Positions 57,508 through 64,000 of a DNA stretch of 64,000 nt are shown piece after piece. Made by a program: the position numbers and the translations under genes. The number at the start of each line of letters is the position of its first letter. Within the stretch, counting starts at the first letter, position 1. The notes below the pieces were generated by a model. The model was not told where the DNA came from and ran no database searches. It saw only the letters and a list, made by a program, of their open reading frames with translations. The stretch comes from Roseiarcus sp036488815 (GTDB lineage Bacteria > Pseudomonadota > Alphaproteobacteria > Rhizobiales > Beijerinckiaceae), in contig DASXGX010000110.1 in assembly GCA_036488815.1 (NCBI GenBank), positions 44,006-108,005 of the forward strand. Direction: 5' to 3'.

Positions 57508-58479
57508 ATGCGATGCGTCGTTTACGACCGGTTCGGTGATCCGGCCGAGGTGCTTCATCTTGGCGAACGTCCGGTCCCGGAACCCGGCCCCGGCGAGATC
57601 CGCGTCAGGCTGACGCTGTCGCCGATACACAATCACGACCTCTCCACCATTCGCGGCGAGTATGGCTACAAGCCGCCGCTGCCCGCGGTCGGCGGCACCG
57701 AGGCGCTCGGCGTCGTCGATGCGCACGGGCCGGACGTCTCGGCGCCGGCGCTCGGCCAGCGCGTCACGATGGCCGGCCTCGCGAACGCCTGGGCCGAATA
57801 TTTCGTCGCCCCGGCGCGCGGAGCCGTGCCCGTGCCCGATACGGTGAGCGACGAAATCGCCTGCCAGCTCTGCGCGATGCCCCTGTCCGCTCTCATGGCG
57901 CTCGAGGACTTCGCGCTTCAACCGGGCCAATGGATGATCCAGAACGCCGCGACCGGCGCGGTCGGCAAGACGCTGGCGATGATCGCGAAGGCGCGCGGCG
58001 TGCGCGTCGTCAATCTCGTGCGGCGGGAGGCCGGCGTCGCCGAACTCGCCGCGCTCGGCGTCGGCGATGCGGTCTCGACGAGCGAGGCCGGCTGGCAGGC
58101 GAAAGTCAAGGCGATCACCGGCGGCGCGCCGATCGTCGCCGGACTCGATTCCGTAGGCGGCGAGGAGAGCGGCCAGATGCTCCACATCCTCGCCGAAGGC
58201 GGCCATCTGATGACCTTCGGCGCCATGGCGGGCAAGCCGATGGTTCTCAACCCCGGCGACCTCATCTTCAAACAGGCCAAGGTGACCGGCTTCTGGGTGG
58301 CGAAGCGGACCGGCGATCGCGACAAAGTCGGTCGAATGATCGGCGATCTCGTGCGGATGGCCGCGAGCGGCGAACTGAAGCTGCCGGTAGAACAGGCCTT
58401 CCCCCTCGCCGAGGCGGCGGCCGCCGCACGCGCGAGCGCTCAGCCCGGCCGGACGGGGAAAATCGCGCTGAAGCCGTGA
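57508..58479 (+). CDS. Zinc-less MDR oxidoreductase (quinone reductase / enoyl reductase type)
   Basis: This 323-residue NAD(P)H-dependent enzyme of the medium-chain dehydrogenase/reductase superfamily has the GroES-like N-terminus (FGDPAEVLHLGERPVPEPGPGEIRVRL) and the nucleotide-binding AATGAVGKTLAMIAKARGVRVV. The catalytic and structural zinc cysteines of alcohol dehydrogenases are missing, placing it with quinone oxidoreductases and mitochondrial-type trans-2-enoyl reductases; LTLSPIHNHDLSTIRGEYGYKP resembles the latter. The physiological substrate is unknown. It converges with the sensor kinase gene (15-bp gap) and is preceded by a prominent dyad that may bind a regulator. Confidence 0.85.
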   Translation: MRCVVYDRFGDPAEVLHLGERPVPEPGPGEIRVRLTLSPIHNHDLSTIRGEYGYKPPLPAVGGTEALGVVDAHGPDVSAPALGQRVTMAGLANAWAEYFVAPARGAVPVPDTVSDEIACQLCAMPLSALMALEDFALQPGQWMIQNAATGAVGKTLAMIAKARGVRVVNLVRREAGVAELAALGVGDAVSTSEAGWQAKVKAITGGAPIVAGLDSVGGEESGQMLHILAEGGHLMTFGAMAGKPMVLNPGDLIFKQAKVTGFWVAKRTGDRDKVGRMIGDLVRMAASGELKLPVEQAFPLAEAAAAARASAQPGRTGKIALKP

Positions 58480-58494
58480 TGGACCAAGCCTGCT

Positions 58495-60027
58495 CTACGG
58501 GCTCGCCGCCATAGATGCTGTCGCCGCGACGGGCAGCGTGAACTGAAAGGTCGCACCCCGTCCTACACCGGGGCTTTTCCACAATTGGCCGCCATGAGAC
58601 GCGATGATGCGCCGACTGATGGACAGCCCCATGCCGGTGCCGCGCGGTTTCGTGGTGAAGAAGGCCTCAAAAATGCGGCTGTCTTCATCGTTCGAGAGCC
58701 CGACGCCCGTATCGCTCACTGAGATCAACACGTGACCATCCTCGGTCCTCCTCGAGGCGACGGTCAGTTCACCGCCGGTATCTTGCATCGCCTCGACGCC
58801 GTTGAGCATCAGGTTCATCAAGACCTGCTGAACTTGGACGCGATCTGCTGTCGTCGTCGGAAGCTCCGGATCGAGGTCGATCCGGATCGCAACAGCGTTG
58901 CGCTTCGCCGTCTCGCCCAGCAACAAGCTCATCTCGCGAACGATTTCATTGAGGTCGACCGCTTCCCGCACCGGCGTGCCGCGCCGATAAAGCGAACCCA
59001 CGCGGTCGATGATTCCGCCGGCGCGCATCATGAAAGTGACCGTCGCCGAAGCCGCCTCGGAGGCGTTCGTCATGTCGGGTGGGTCACGACGGAGCCATTG
59101 CATGCAGGTCTGCGCGCTGAGGGCCGCGGCGGCGATCGGCTGCTTGATTTCATGAGCCAGCGAGGCGGCCAGCTCTCCCATCATGCTGACGCGGTCCATA
59201 TAGGCGAGCTCCGCCTCGAGCTGGCGCAATCTTTCGCGCTCGTCTTCGGCGCGCTTGCGCTCGGTGACATCCATCACCGCCCCAACGAAGATGAAACTCC
59301 CCGCTTCCTCTCCGGCTGAGGGATGGCCCACGACTCGAACGTATTTGACCGAGCCGCCGGGCATCAGCAGGCGATGCTCGCAAGTAAACGCGCTCTTCTC
59401 GATCGAGGCGCAATCGATGATTTGCCGCAGACGCAGGCGATCCTCCGGATGCGTTCGGTCAAGCACGAGCTGAGCGGTCGGCTCTGTCGCAGGCTCGCAT
59501 TCGAATATCCGATAAGTCTCGTCCGACCAGGTGATTCGCCCGCTCGCCGGCTCCCAGCCGAAGCTCCCTGTGCGACTCAGCCGCTGCGCCTCCGCCAGAT
59601 ACATCTCACTGCGGCGAAACGCCTCCTCGGCTTTCTTACGGTTGGCGCGTTCTCGGGTTTCGCGCATCGCGCGTTCGACGCAGGGCGCCAGTCTGGACAG
59701 TCTCGACTTCACGACATAGTCGGTAGCTCCGATTTTAACCGACTCGATCGCGACTTCTTCCCCGAGCGACCCGGAAACGAAGATGAAGGGCACATCGGCG
59801 CGGGCGTTGAGCGCGAGCCTCAATGCGGACAGGCCGTCGAAGGAAGGAAGTTTGTAGTCCGCGAGAATGAGGTTGATTTGAGGGTCCTCGAGACCTGCGA
59901 CGAACTCGGCGCGAGTCTGTACGCGGGTTACTTCACAGACGAAATGATTGGCTTCAAGGAGTTCCTGCATGAGCTCCGCGTCATGCGCGTCATCCTCCAG
60001 CAACAGAATCCGAAGAGAAGATGTCAC
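58495..60027 (-). CDS. Hybrid receiver-PAS-histidine kinase
   Basis: This 510-residue soluble protein has an N-terminal receiver (1-125, phospho-acceptor D57 in LILADYKLP, acidic EDD at 11-13), a PAS domain (about 145-260, ending VMDVTERKRAEDE), a dimerisation domain with H292 in SLAHEIKQPIAA, and an ATPase domain with NLMLNGVEAM, DTGVGL and GTGMGL. With no transmembrane helix it is cytoplasmic; the receiver-first order means its kinase activity may be set by an upstream kinase. The start is GTG at 60027, overlapping the stop of the response regulator by four bases. It is the last of three coupled genes. Target unknown. Confidence 0.88.
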   Translation of the reverse strand: MTSSLRILLLEDDAHDAELMQELLEANHFVCEVTRVQTRAEFVAGLEDPQINLILADYKLPSFDGLSALRLALNARADVPFIFVSGSLGEEVAIESVKIGATDYVVKSRLSRLAPCVERAMRETRERANRKKAEEAFRRSEMYLAEAQRLSRTGSFGWEPASGRITWSDETYRIFECEPATEPTAQLVLDRTHPEDRLRLRQIIDCASIEKSAFTCEHRLLMPGGSVKYVRVVGHPSAGEEAGSFIFVGAVMDVTERKRAEDERERLRQLEAELAYMDRVSMMGELAASLAHEIKQPIAAAALSAQTCMQWLRRDPPDMTNASEAASATVTFMMRAGGIIDRVGSLYRRGTPVREAVDLNEIVREMSLLLGETAKRNAVAIRIDLDPELPTTTADRVQVQQVLMNLMLNGVEAMQDTGGELTVASRRTEDGHVLISVSDTGVGLSNDEDSRIFEAFFTTKPRGTGMGLSISRRIIASHGGQLWKSPGVGRGATFQFTLPVAATASMAASP

Positions 60028-60473
60028 TTTGCCACGCTGCCCGGCGGCGGCTCGTTGATGACCGCCCAGAACACGCCGAGTTCCTTCACCGCGTTGACGA
60101 ACTCGTGAAAATCGACCGGCTTCACGACATAGGCGTTCACCCCAAGATCGTAGCTCCGCATCATGTCCTTTTCCTCGTGGGATGACGTCAGCACCACCAC
60201 GGGTATCCTCTTCAGGTGTTCGTCGGATTTTATTCGCTGCAAGACTTCCAGTCCGTCGACCCTCGGCAACTTGAGATCGAGCAACATCACAGCGGGATTG
60301 CCGGTTGAGCGGCTGGCGTATTCGCCTTGGCAGTAGAGGTAATCGAGCGCTTGTTGTCCGTCGCGGGTGATCACCACCTCGTTGGCGAGGTTGTAGTCGG
60401 TCAGAGCCGTCAAGGTCAGCTCGACGTCGTTCGGATCGTCTTCGACGATCAGGATGCGTCCTAAATTGCTCAT
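60024..60473 (-). CDS. Single-domain response regulator (Rcp1/CheY-like)
   Basis: This 149-residue protein is a receiver domain alone. The acidic pair is in LIVEDDPND (11-12), the phospho-Asp is D66 in VMLLDLKLPRVDG, with Thr/Ser in VVLTSS and the invariant Lys in YVVKPVDF. The insertion with YCQGEYASRSTGNPAV is typical of the Rcp1 family that partners phytochrome-like and DUF4118 kinases. It has no output domain, so it likely shuttles phosphate between the membrane kinase upstream and the hybrid kinase downstream. Both neighbours overlap it by four bases. Confidence 0.92.
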   Translation of the reverse strand: MSNLGRILIVEDDPNDVELTLTALTDYNLANEVVITRDGQQALDYLYCQGEYASRSTGNPAVMLLDLKLPRVDGLEVLQRIKSDEHLKRIPVVVLTSSHEEKDMMRSYDLGVNAYVVKPVDFHEFVNAVKELGVFWAVINEPPPGSVAK

Positions 60474-61663
60474 GGAGCGTTCGCCGTCCTTTCCGCAGTA
60501 TGTTGTGCTTTTGGAAGCGAGAAGGTGAAGGTCGCGCCTTTGTCGACCACCCCCTCGCCCCGGACCTCACCGCCATGGCGGTGGATGATGCGCCAGACGG
60601 TGGCGAGGCCTATTCCGGTGCCTTCGAACTGTTCGGGGAGATGCAGACGTTGAAAGACCCCGAACAGTTTGTTTGCATACTGCATGTCAAAGCCGGCGCC
60701 GTTATCCCTCACGAACACCTCGACTTCGCTTTTATTCCGCTCGACATACCCAATCTCGATTACGGCCGGCGTGCGCATGCGCGTGAATTTGACCGCGTTG
60801 GAAACAAGGTTGACAACGACCAACCTCAACATCGAACGGTCGCCGTGGCAGACCGGCAGCGCGCCGATCTTCCAGGCAACGTCCCGGCCCTTCGTGTCCT
60901 GCCCGATTTCCGCCACGACCTCCTTGACGAGCTGCGCCAAGTCTACGTCGCTCTTTTTGGTCTCGACGCGTCCGATCCTAGAAAACGCCAGCAGGTCGTC
61001 AATCAGATTGCCCATCCTTTTCGCCGAGTCGAGAATCGTCCGTAAGAACCGCTGACTTTTCTCGTCCAGCGAGGACGACGCCTGTCGCTGCAGCAGCTCC
61101 GAGTACCCGACCATGTGGCGAAGCGGCGCCCGCAGATCGTGGGAGACGGAATAGGCAAAGGATTCCAATTCCTTGTTGGACGCTTCGAGTTCCGCGGCGC
61201 GCCTGCCGAGTTCCTGGTTCAATTTGCGAATTTCGTCCTCCCGGAGCCGGCGCCGTTGCACCTCGGCCTGAAGGTTATCGCGGGCTTGACGAAGGCTGTC
61301 CTCGATACGGCGTCGAACAGCGTTGAACGAGGCGACAATTCCGGCCCATGCGACGAAAATGAAATAGTAGGGCAGCTCCTCGACGGAAATATCGAACGAG
61401 TGAAGCGGCTCTGTAAAAAAGTAATCGAAGCAGACTGAGGACAATAAAACGGCCAGGACGGAGGGCCACGTTCCCGCGTACCAGGCTGTGCAGGCGATAG
61501 CCACAGTAAAAAGCGGCAGCGCCACGTCGTGGAGCTGGTAATACTGGGAAGCGAGACCAAGGCCAAGGGCGATCGCGACGGATACGACCGAAAGGGCGTA
61601 GCCCAAAATCGGCGAGCGGATTCGCTGAAATTCGTGGTTCCAGTATGCCAAGCGCCGCCTCAC
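60470..61663 (-). CDS. Membrane sensor histidine kinase with DUF4118 sensor
   Basis: This 397-residue kinase has a KdpD-like DUF4118 membrane sensor of about four helices (20-115), a coiled coil (120-170), a HisKA domain with H175 in YSVSHDLRAPLRHM, and an ATPase domain with NLVSNAVKFT, DNGAGFD and GTGIGLATV. The cue is not evident; membrane state or an ion is plausible. The start is a GTG at 61663 with no strong ribosome binding site, so the exact first residue is uncertain. It leads an operon of three overlapping signalling genes and is divergent from rpsB. Confidence 0.88.
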   Translation of the reverse strand: MRRRLAYWNHEFQRIRSPILGYALSVVSVAIALGLGLASQYYQLHDVALPLFTVAIACTAWYAGTWPSVLAVLLSSVCFDYFFTEPLHSFDISVEELPYYFIFVAWAGIVASFNAVRRRIEDSLRQARDNLQAEVQRRRLREDEIRKLNQELGRRAAELEASNKELESFAYSVSHDLRAPLRHMVGYSELLQRQASSSLDEKSQRFLRTILDSAKRMGNLIDDLLAFSRIGRVETKKSDVDLAQLVKEVVAEIGQDTKGRDVAWKIGALPVCHGDRSMLRLVVVNLVSNAVKFTRMRTPAVIEIGYVERNKSEVEVFVRDNGAGFDMQYANKLFGVFQRLHLPEQFEGTGIGLATVWRIIHRHGGEVRGEGVVDKGATFTFSLPKAQHTAERTANAP

Positions 61664-61784
61664 TCAGACGTCGGCCGGTCCTTCTGCAAGCTCCGTCACT
61701 ATACCACTTTTTTTCGATGGTTCCGCCGGTCGATCGCCGACCCAGTCCGGATCCCGCGCCACCGCGCGGCGGCGTTGCGCGCGC

Positions 61785-61813
61785 TTGCCTTTCGCTCCGC
61801 CCTCCTCTATATG
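61785..61813 (+). promoter_or_regulatory. Predicted sigma70-type promoter of rpsB-tsf
   Basis: TTGCCT (61785-61790) and TATATG (61808-61813) are exactly 17 nt apart, in front of a GC-rich discriminator, as expected for a growth-regulated ribosomal protein promoter. Transcription would start near 61820 and leave a leader of roughly 105 nt before the rpsB GTG. Confidence 0.6.
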
Positions 61814-61870
61814 CGCGGCCATTCCACAGGCGGATTTTCTGCGCGCCCTGTTCCAAGGGCTCGCTCCGGT

Positions 61871-61888
61871 GGCGGAGACATCTCCGCC
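61871..61888 (+). promoter_or_regulatory. rpsB leader hairpin
   Basis: GGCGGAGA-CA-TCTCCGCC folds into a tight stem in the rpsB 5' leader, 38 nt before the start codon. Autogenous control by S2 binding to its own leader is established for other bacteria; that this stem is the target here is inference. Confidence 0.45.
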
Positions 61889-61926
61889 TCATCGATCCGC
61901 TGAGGCCTAACCGGAAAGGATACGCA

Positions 61927-62937
61927 GTGTCTCTGCCTGATTTCACCATGCGCCAGCTCCTCGAATCGGGAGCGCATTTCGGCCATCAGTCGCATCGCTG
62001 GAACCCGAAGATGTCGCCGTACATCTACGGCGTGCGCAACTCCATCCACATCATCGATCTCGCGCAGACCGTGCCGCTGCTGCACCAGGCGCTGAAGGTC
62101 GTCTCGGACACCGTCGCCAAGGGCGGCCGCGTCCTGTTCGTCGGCACCAAGCGCCAGGCGGCGACGGAGATCGCCGAGGCGGCTCGCCGCTCGGCGCAGT
62201 ACTTCGTCAACTCCCGCTGGCTGGGCGGCATGCTCACCAACTGGAAGACCATCTCCGCTTCGATCGCGCGGCTGCGCAAGCTCGACGAGATGCTCGGCGA
62301 AGGCGCCAAGGGCCTCACCAAGAAGGAACGCCTGATGCTGTCGCGCGAGCGCGAGAAGCTCGAGAAGGCGCTCGGCGGCATCAAGGAGATGGGCGGCGTG
62401 CCCGACATCGTGTTCGTGATCGACACGAACAAGGAAGCGCTGGCGATCAAGGAGGCCAACCGCCTCAAGATCCCTGTCATCGCGATCCTCGACACCAATA
62501 GCGATCCGGACGGCGTCGCCTTCCCGATCCCGGCCAACGACGACGCCAGCCGGGCGATCCTGCTCTATTGCGACCTGATGGCGCGGGCCGCGATCGACGG
62601 CATTTCCCGAAGCCAGGGGTCGGCGGGCGTCGACCTCGGCGAGGCCGAAGCGCCGGTCGAGCCGCTGCCCGAGGCCGGCGAGGTCGAGGCTTCCACGACC
62701 GACCGCTTCGAACTGCTCGCCGCCCCGCGCGGCGCGCCCGACGATCTCGCCAAGTTGACCGGCGTCGGCCCCCAGATCGTCAAGAAGCTCAACGAACATG
62801 GCGTCTTCCACTATTGGCAGCTCGCCGCGATGACCGCCGAGGAAGCCGAGAAGCTCGACGCCGACCTCAGGTTCAACGGCCGCATCACCCGGGACAACTG
62901 GATCGATCAGGCTCGCGGGTTGCTCGCCGCGGCGTAA
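61927..62937 (+). CDS. rpsB: Ribosomal protein S2 with C-terminal helix-hairpin-helix-like extension
   Basis: S2 is a small-subunit ribosomal protein needed for S1 binding and initiation. Residues 1 to about 235 are canonical: TMRQLLESGAHFGHQSHRWNPKM, LFVGTKRQAATEIAEAA, SRWLGGMLTNWKTI, PDIVFVIDTNKEALAIKEA. An acidic linker (EAEAPVEPLPEAGEVEA) is followed by about 65 residues, DDLAKLTGVGPQIVKKLNEHGVFHYWQLAAM, that look like a helix-hairpin-helix domain; total length is 336 against about 240-260 in most bacteria. The start is GTG at 61927 after GGAAAGGA. Some alphaproteobacterial S2 proteins share such tails, but their role is unclear. tsf follows after 121 bp. Confidence 0.93.
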   Translation: MSLPDFTMRQLLESGAHFGHQSHRWNPKMSPYIYGVRNSIHIIDLAQTVPLLHQALKVVSDTVAKGGRVLFVGTKRQAATEIAEAARRSAQYFVNSRWLGGMLTNWKTISASIARLRKLDEMLGEGAKGLTKKERLMLSREREKLEKALGGIKEMGGVPDIVFVIDTNKEALAIKEANRLKIPVIAILDTNSDPDGVAFPIPANDDASRAILLYCDLMARAAIDGISRSQGSAGVDLGEAEAPVEPLPEAGEVEASTTDRFELLAAPRGAPDDLAKLTGVGPQIVKKLNEHGVFHYWQLAAMTAEEAEKLDADLRFNGRITRDNWIDQARGLLAAA

Positions 62938-62964
62938 TTCGCCGCTGCGGATCGCTGGAAGTCG

Positions 62965-62988
62965 AGGCCCGGCGGCAGCGCCGGGCCT
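62965..62988 (+). terminator. Strong intercistronic hairpin between rpsB and tsf
   Basis: AGGCCCGGCG-GCAG-CGCCGGGCCT is a perfect 10-bp GC stem 27 nt after the rpsB stop, followed by only TTG. Without a U tract it is more likely an attenuator, processing site or partial terminator setting the S2 to EF-Ts ratio than a full terminator. Confidence 0.6.
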
Positions 62989-63058
62989 TGCGTATGTATG
63001 ACGATCACCTAGCGGCTTCGCCGCCTTCCGGCGCGCCGCCAATCTGTCGAGGACCAAG

Positions 63059-63952
63059 ATGGCCAACATTACCGCCGCGCTGGTGAAGGACCTGCGCGAG
63101 AAAACTGGCGCGGGCATGATGGATTGCAAGACCGCGCTGGGGGAGACCGGCGGCGACATCGAGGCGGCCATCGACTGGCTGCGCAAGAAGGGGCTGGCGA
63201 AGGCGGCCAAGAAGAGCGGCCGCGTCGCCGCCGACGGTCTCGTCGGCGTCGCCGTCGAAGCCAACTTCGGCGTCGTCGTCGAAGTGAACTCGGAGACCGA
63301 CTTCGTCGCCCGCAACGACGACTTCCAGGCTTTGGTGCGCGGCGTGCTCGCGGTTGCGCTCGACCACGCGCCCGATGTCGACGCGGCGATCGTGCTCGGC
63401 GCTCACTATCCGGGCGGCGGCACGGTGAGCGAGGCGATCGGCAACGCCATTGCGACCATTGGCGAAAACATGACCTTGCGCCGCGCGCAGGGCCTCAGGG
63501 TTGCCGAAGGCGCGATCGGCCACTACGTGCATGGCTCGGTCGCCGACGGGCTTGGCCGCATCGGGGTCATCGTCGGGCTCGAATCCTCCGGCGATCGCGC
63601 GAAGCTCAGCGCGCTTGGACGGCAGGTCGCGATGCATGTGGCCGCCGCAAGCCCGGTTGCGCTCGACGCCGCCGGGATCGACCCCGCGACGGTCGCGCGC
63701 GAGCGCGCGGTGCTCATGGAGAAGAACGCCGGCAAGCCGGCAAACGTGATCGAGAAGATCGTCGAATCGGGCCTCAAGACCTTCTACAAGGAGGTCTGCC
63801 TGCTCGATCAGCCTTATGTCCATGACCCGGCAAAAAGCGTCGCGCAAGCGATCAAGGAAGCCGAAAAGACGGTCGGCGCGCCGATCTCGGTCGCCGGCTT
63901 CGTCCGATACGCGCTGGGCGAAGGCATCGAGAAACCGGCGGAAGACGCCTGA
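63059..63952 (+). CDS. tsf: Elongation factor Ts
   Basis: EF-Ts exchanges GDP for GTP on EF-Tu during translation. The 297-residue protein begins with the UBA-like ITAALVKDLREKTGAGMMDCKTALGETGGDIEAAIDWLRKKG, carries the EF-Tu-contacting VNSETDFVARNDDF (about residues 77-90), and ends with the second subdomain (VCLLDQPYVHDPAKSVAQAIKEA). Length and order are normal for alphaproteobacteria. It is the second gene of the rpsB-tsf operon and is followed by a strong intrinsic terminator, so pyrH, which often follows, is transcribed separately if present. Confidence 0.97.
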   Translation: MANITAALVKDLREKTGAGMMDCKTALGETGGDIEAAIDWLRKKGLAKAAKKSGRVAADGLVGVAVEANFGVVVEVNSETDFVARNDDFQALVRGVLAVALDHAPDVDAAIVLGAHYPGGGTVSEAIGNAIATIGENMTLRRAQGLRVAEGAIGHYVHGSVADGLGRIGVIVGLESSGDRAKLSALGRQVAMHVAAASPVALDAAGIDPATVARERAVLMEKNAGKPANVIEKIVESGLKTFYKEVCLLDQPYVHDPAKSVAQAIKEAEKTVGAPISVAGFVRYALGEGIEKPAEDA

Positions 63953-63966
63953 GGCTCGGCGATAGA

Positions 63967-63992
63967 AGCGGCCCTCGAGGGCCGCTTTTTTT
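63967..63992 (+). terminator. Intrinsic terminator of rpsB-tsf
   Basis: A perfect GC-rich palindrome (63967-63986, AGCGGCCC-TCGA-GGGCCGCT) is followed directly by a run of seven T residues counting the last stem base, 15 nt after the tsf stop. This is the clearest rho-independent terminator in the window. Confidence 0.93.
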
Positions 63993-64000
63993 GCATGGGG

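Overview
The window is high-GC, gene-dense chromosomal DNA from an alphaproteobacterium, most likely of the order Hyphomicrobiales (Rhizobiales). The signs are: a ribosomal protein S2 with a helix-hairpin-helix-like tail followed by tsf; a divergent bamE / ubiquinol-cytochrome c chaperone / DUF177 block; a proton-pumping pyrophosphatase of the K+-independent type; a PPi-dependent phosphofructokinase; and a c-di-GMP-linked glycan synthase pair resembling rhizobial ones. Genus cannot be fixed. No methane or methanol oxidation gene, rRNA, tRNA, phage, transposase or CRISPR array was recognised.

Layout. 0-4.2 kb: a MarR regulator, parC, a four-repeat membrane protein and a small secreted protein. 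4.2-7.6 kb: a marR-emrA-emrB efflux operon with its own promoter and dyad. 7.6-11 kb: a two-subunit remnant of a sarcosine oxidase / N-methylglutamate dehydrogenase locus (soxB-soxD only), a membrane-anchored coiled coil and mtnA. 11.2-22.8 kb: a complete glycogen operon, glgP-glgB-glgC-glgA-glgX/malQ, tightly coupled, with a fused debranching enzyme/amylomaltase and a perfect dyad upstream. 22.9-25 kb: a LuxR-type regulator with a degenerate receiver, divergent from an HtrA-like protease without a signal peptide. 25-29.5 kb: the DUF177/CBP3/bamE block, a small conserved protein and hppA. 29.8-37 kb: a secreted lipase, lytic transglycosylase, folD, an HdeA-like protein, a thiL-IMPase-epimerase operon, a glycine-zipper lipoprotein and tyrS.

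38-49.9 kb: a catalase-family peroxidase with cytochrome b561, a giant AsmA-like protein, a 1-Cys peroxiredoxin, an M23 peptidase, an O-methyltransferase, a Na+/H+ antiporter, PPi-phosphofructokinase and a second catalase-fold protein. 50-53.4 kb: dnaE. 53.4-57.3 kb: an AT-richer 380-bp leader and a two-gene exopolysaccharide module (HlyD-like protein plus BcsA-type synthase with an intact PilZ motif). 57.5-61.7 kb: an MDR oxidoreductase and an overlapping three-gene phosphorelay. 61.8-64 kb: rpsB-tsf with a good promoter, leader hairpin, intercistronic hairpin and a strong terminator.

Themes: carbon storage and PPi-linked glycolysis (glg operon, PPi-PFK, H+-PPase), envelope maintenance (BamE, AsmA-like, lytic transglycosylase, M23), peroxide defence (two catalase-fold proteins, BCP, b561), and signal-controlled surface glycan production. 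Most of the window is ordinary. The best candidates for a less-described system are the c-di-GMP-gated glycan module, the GlgX-MalQ fusion, the degenerate-receiver/cytosolic-protease pair and the S2 fusion.
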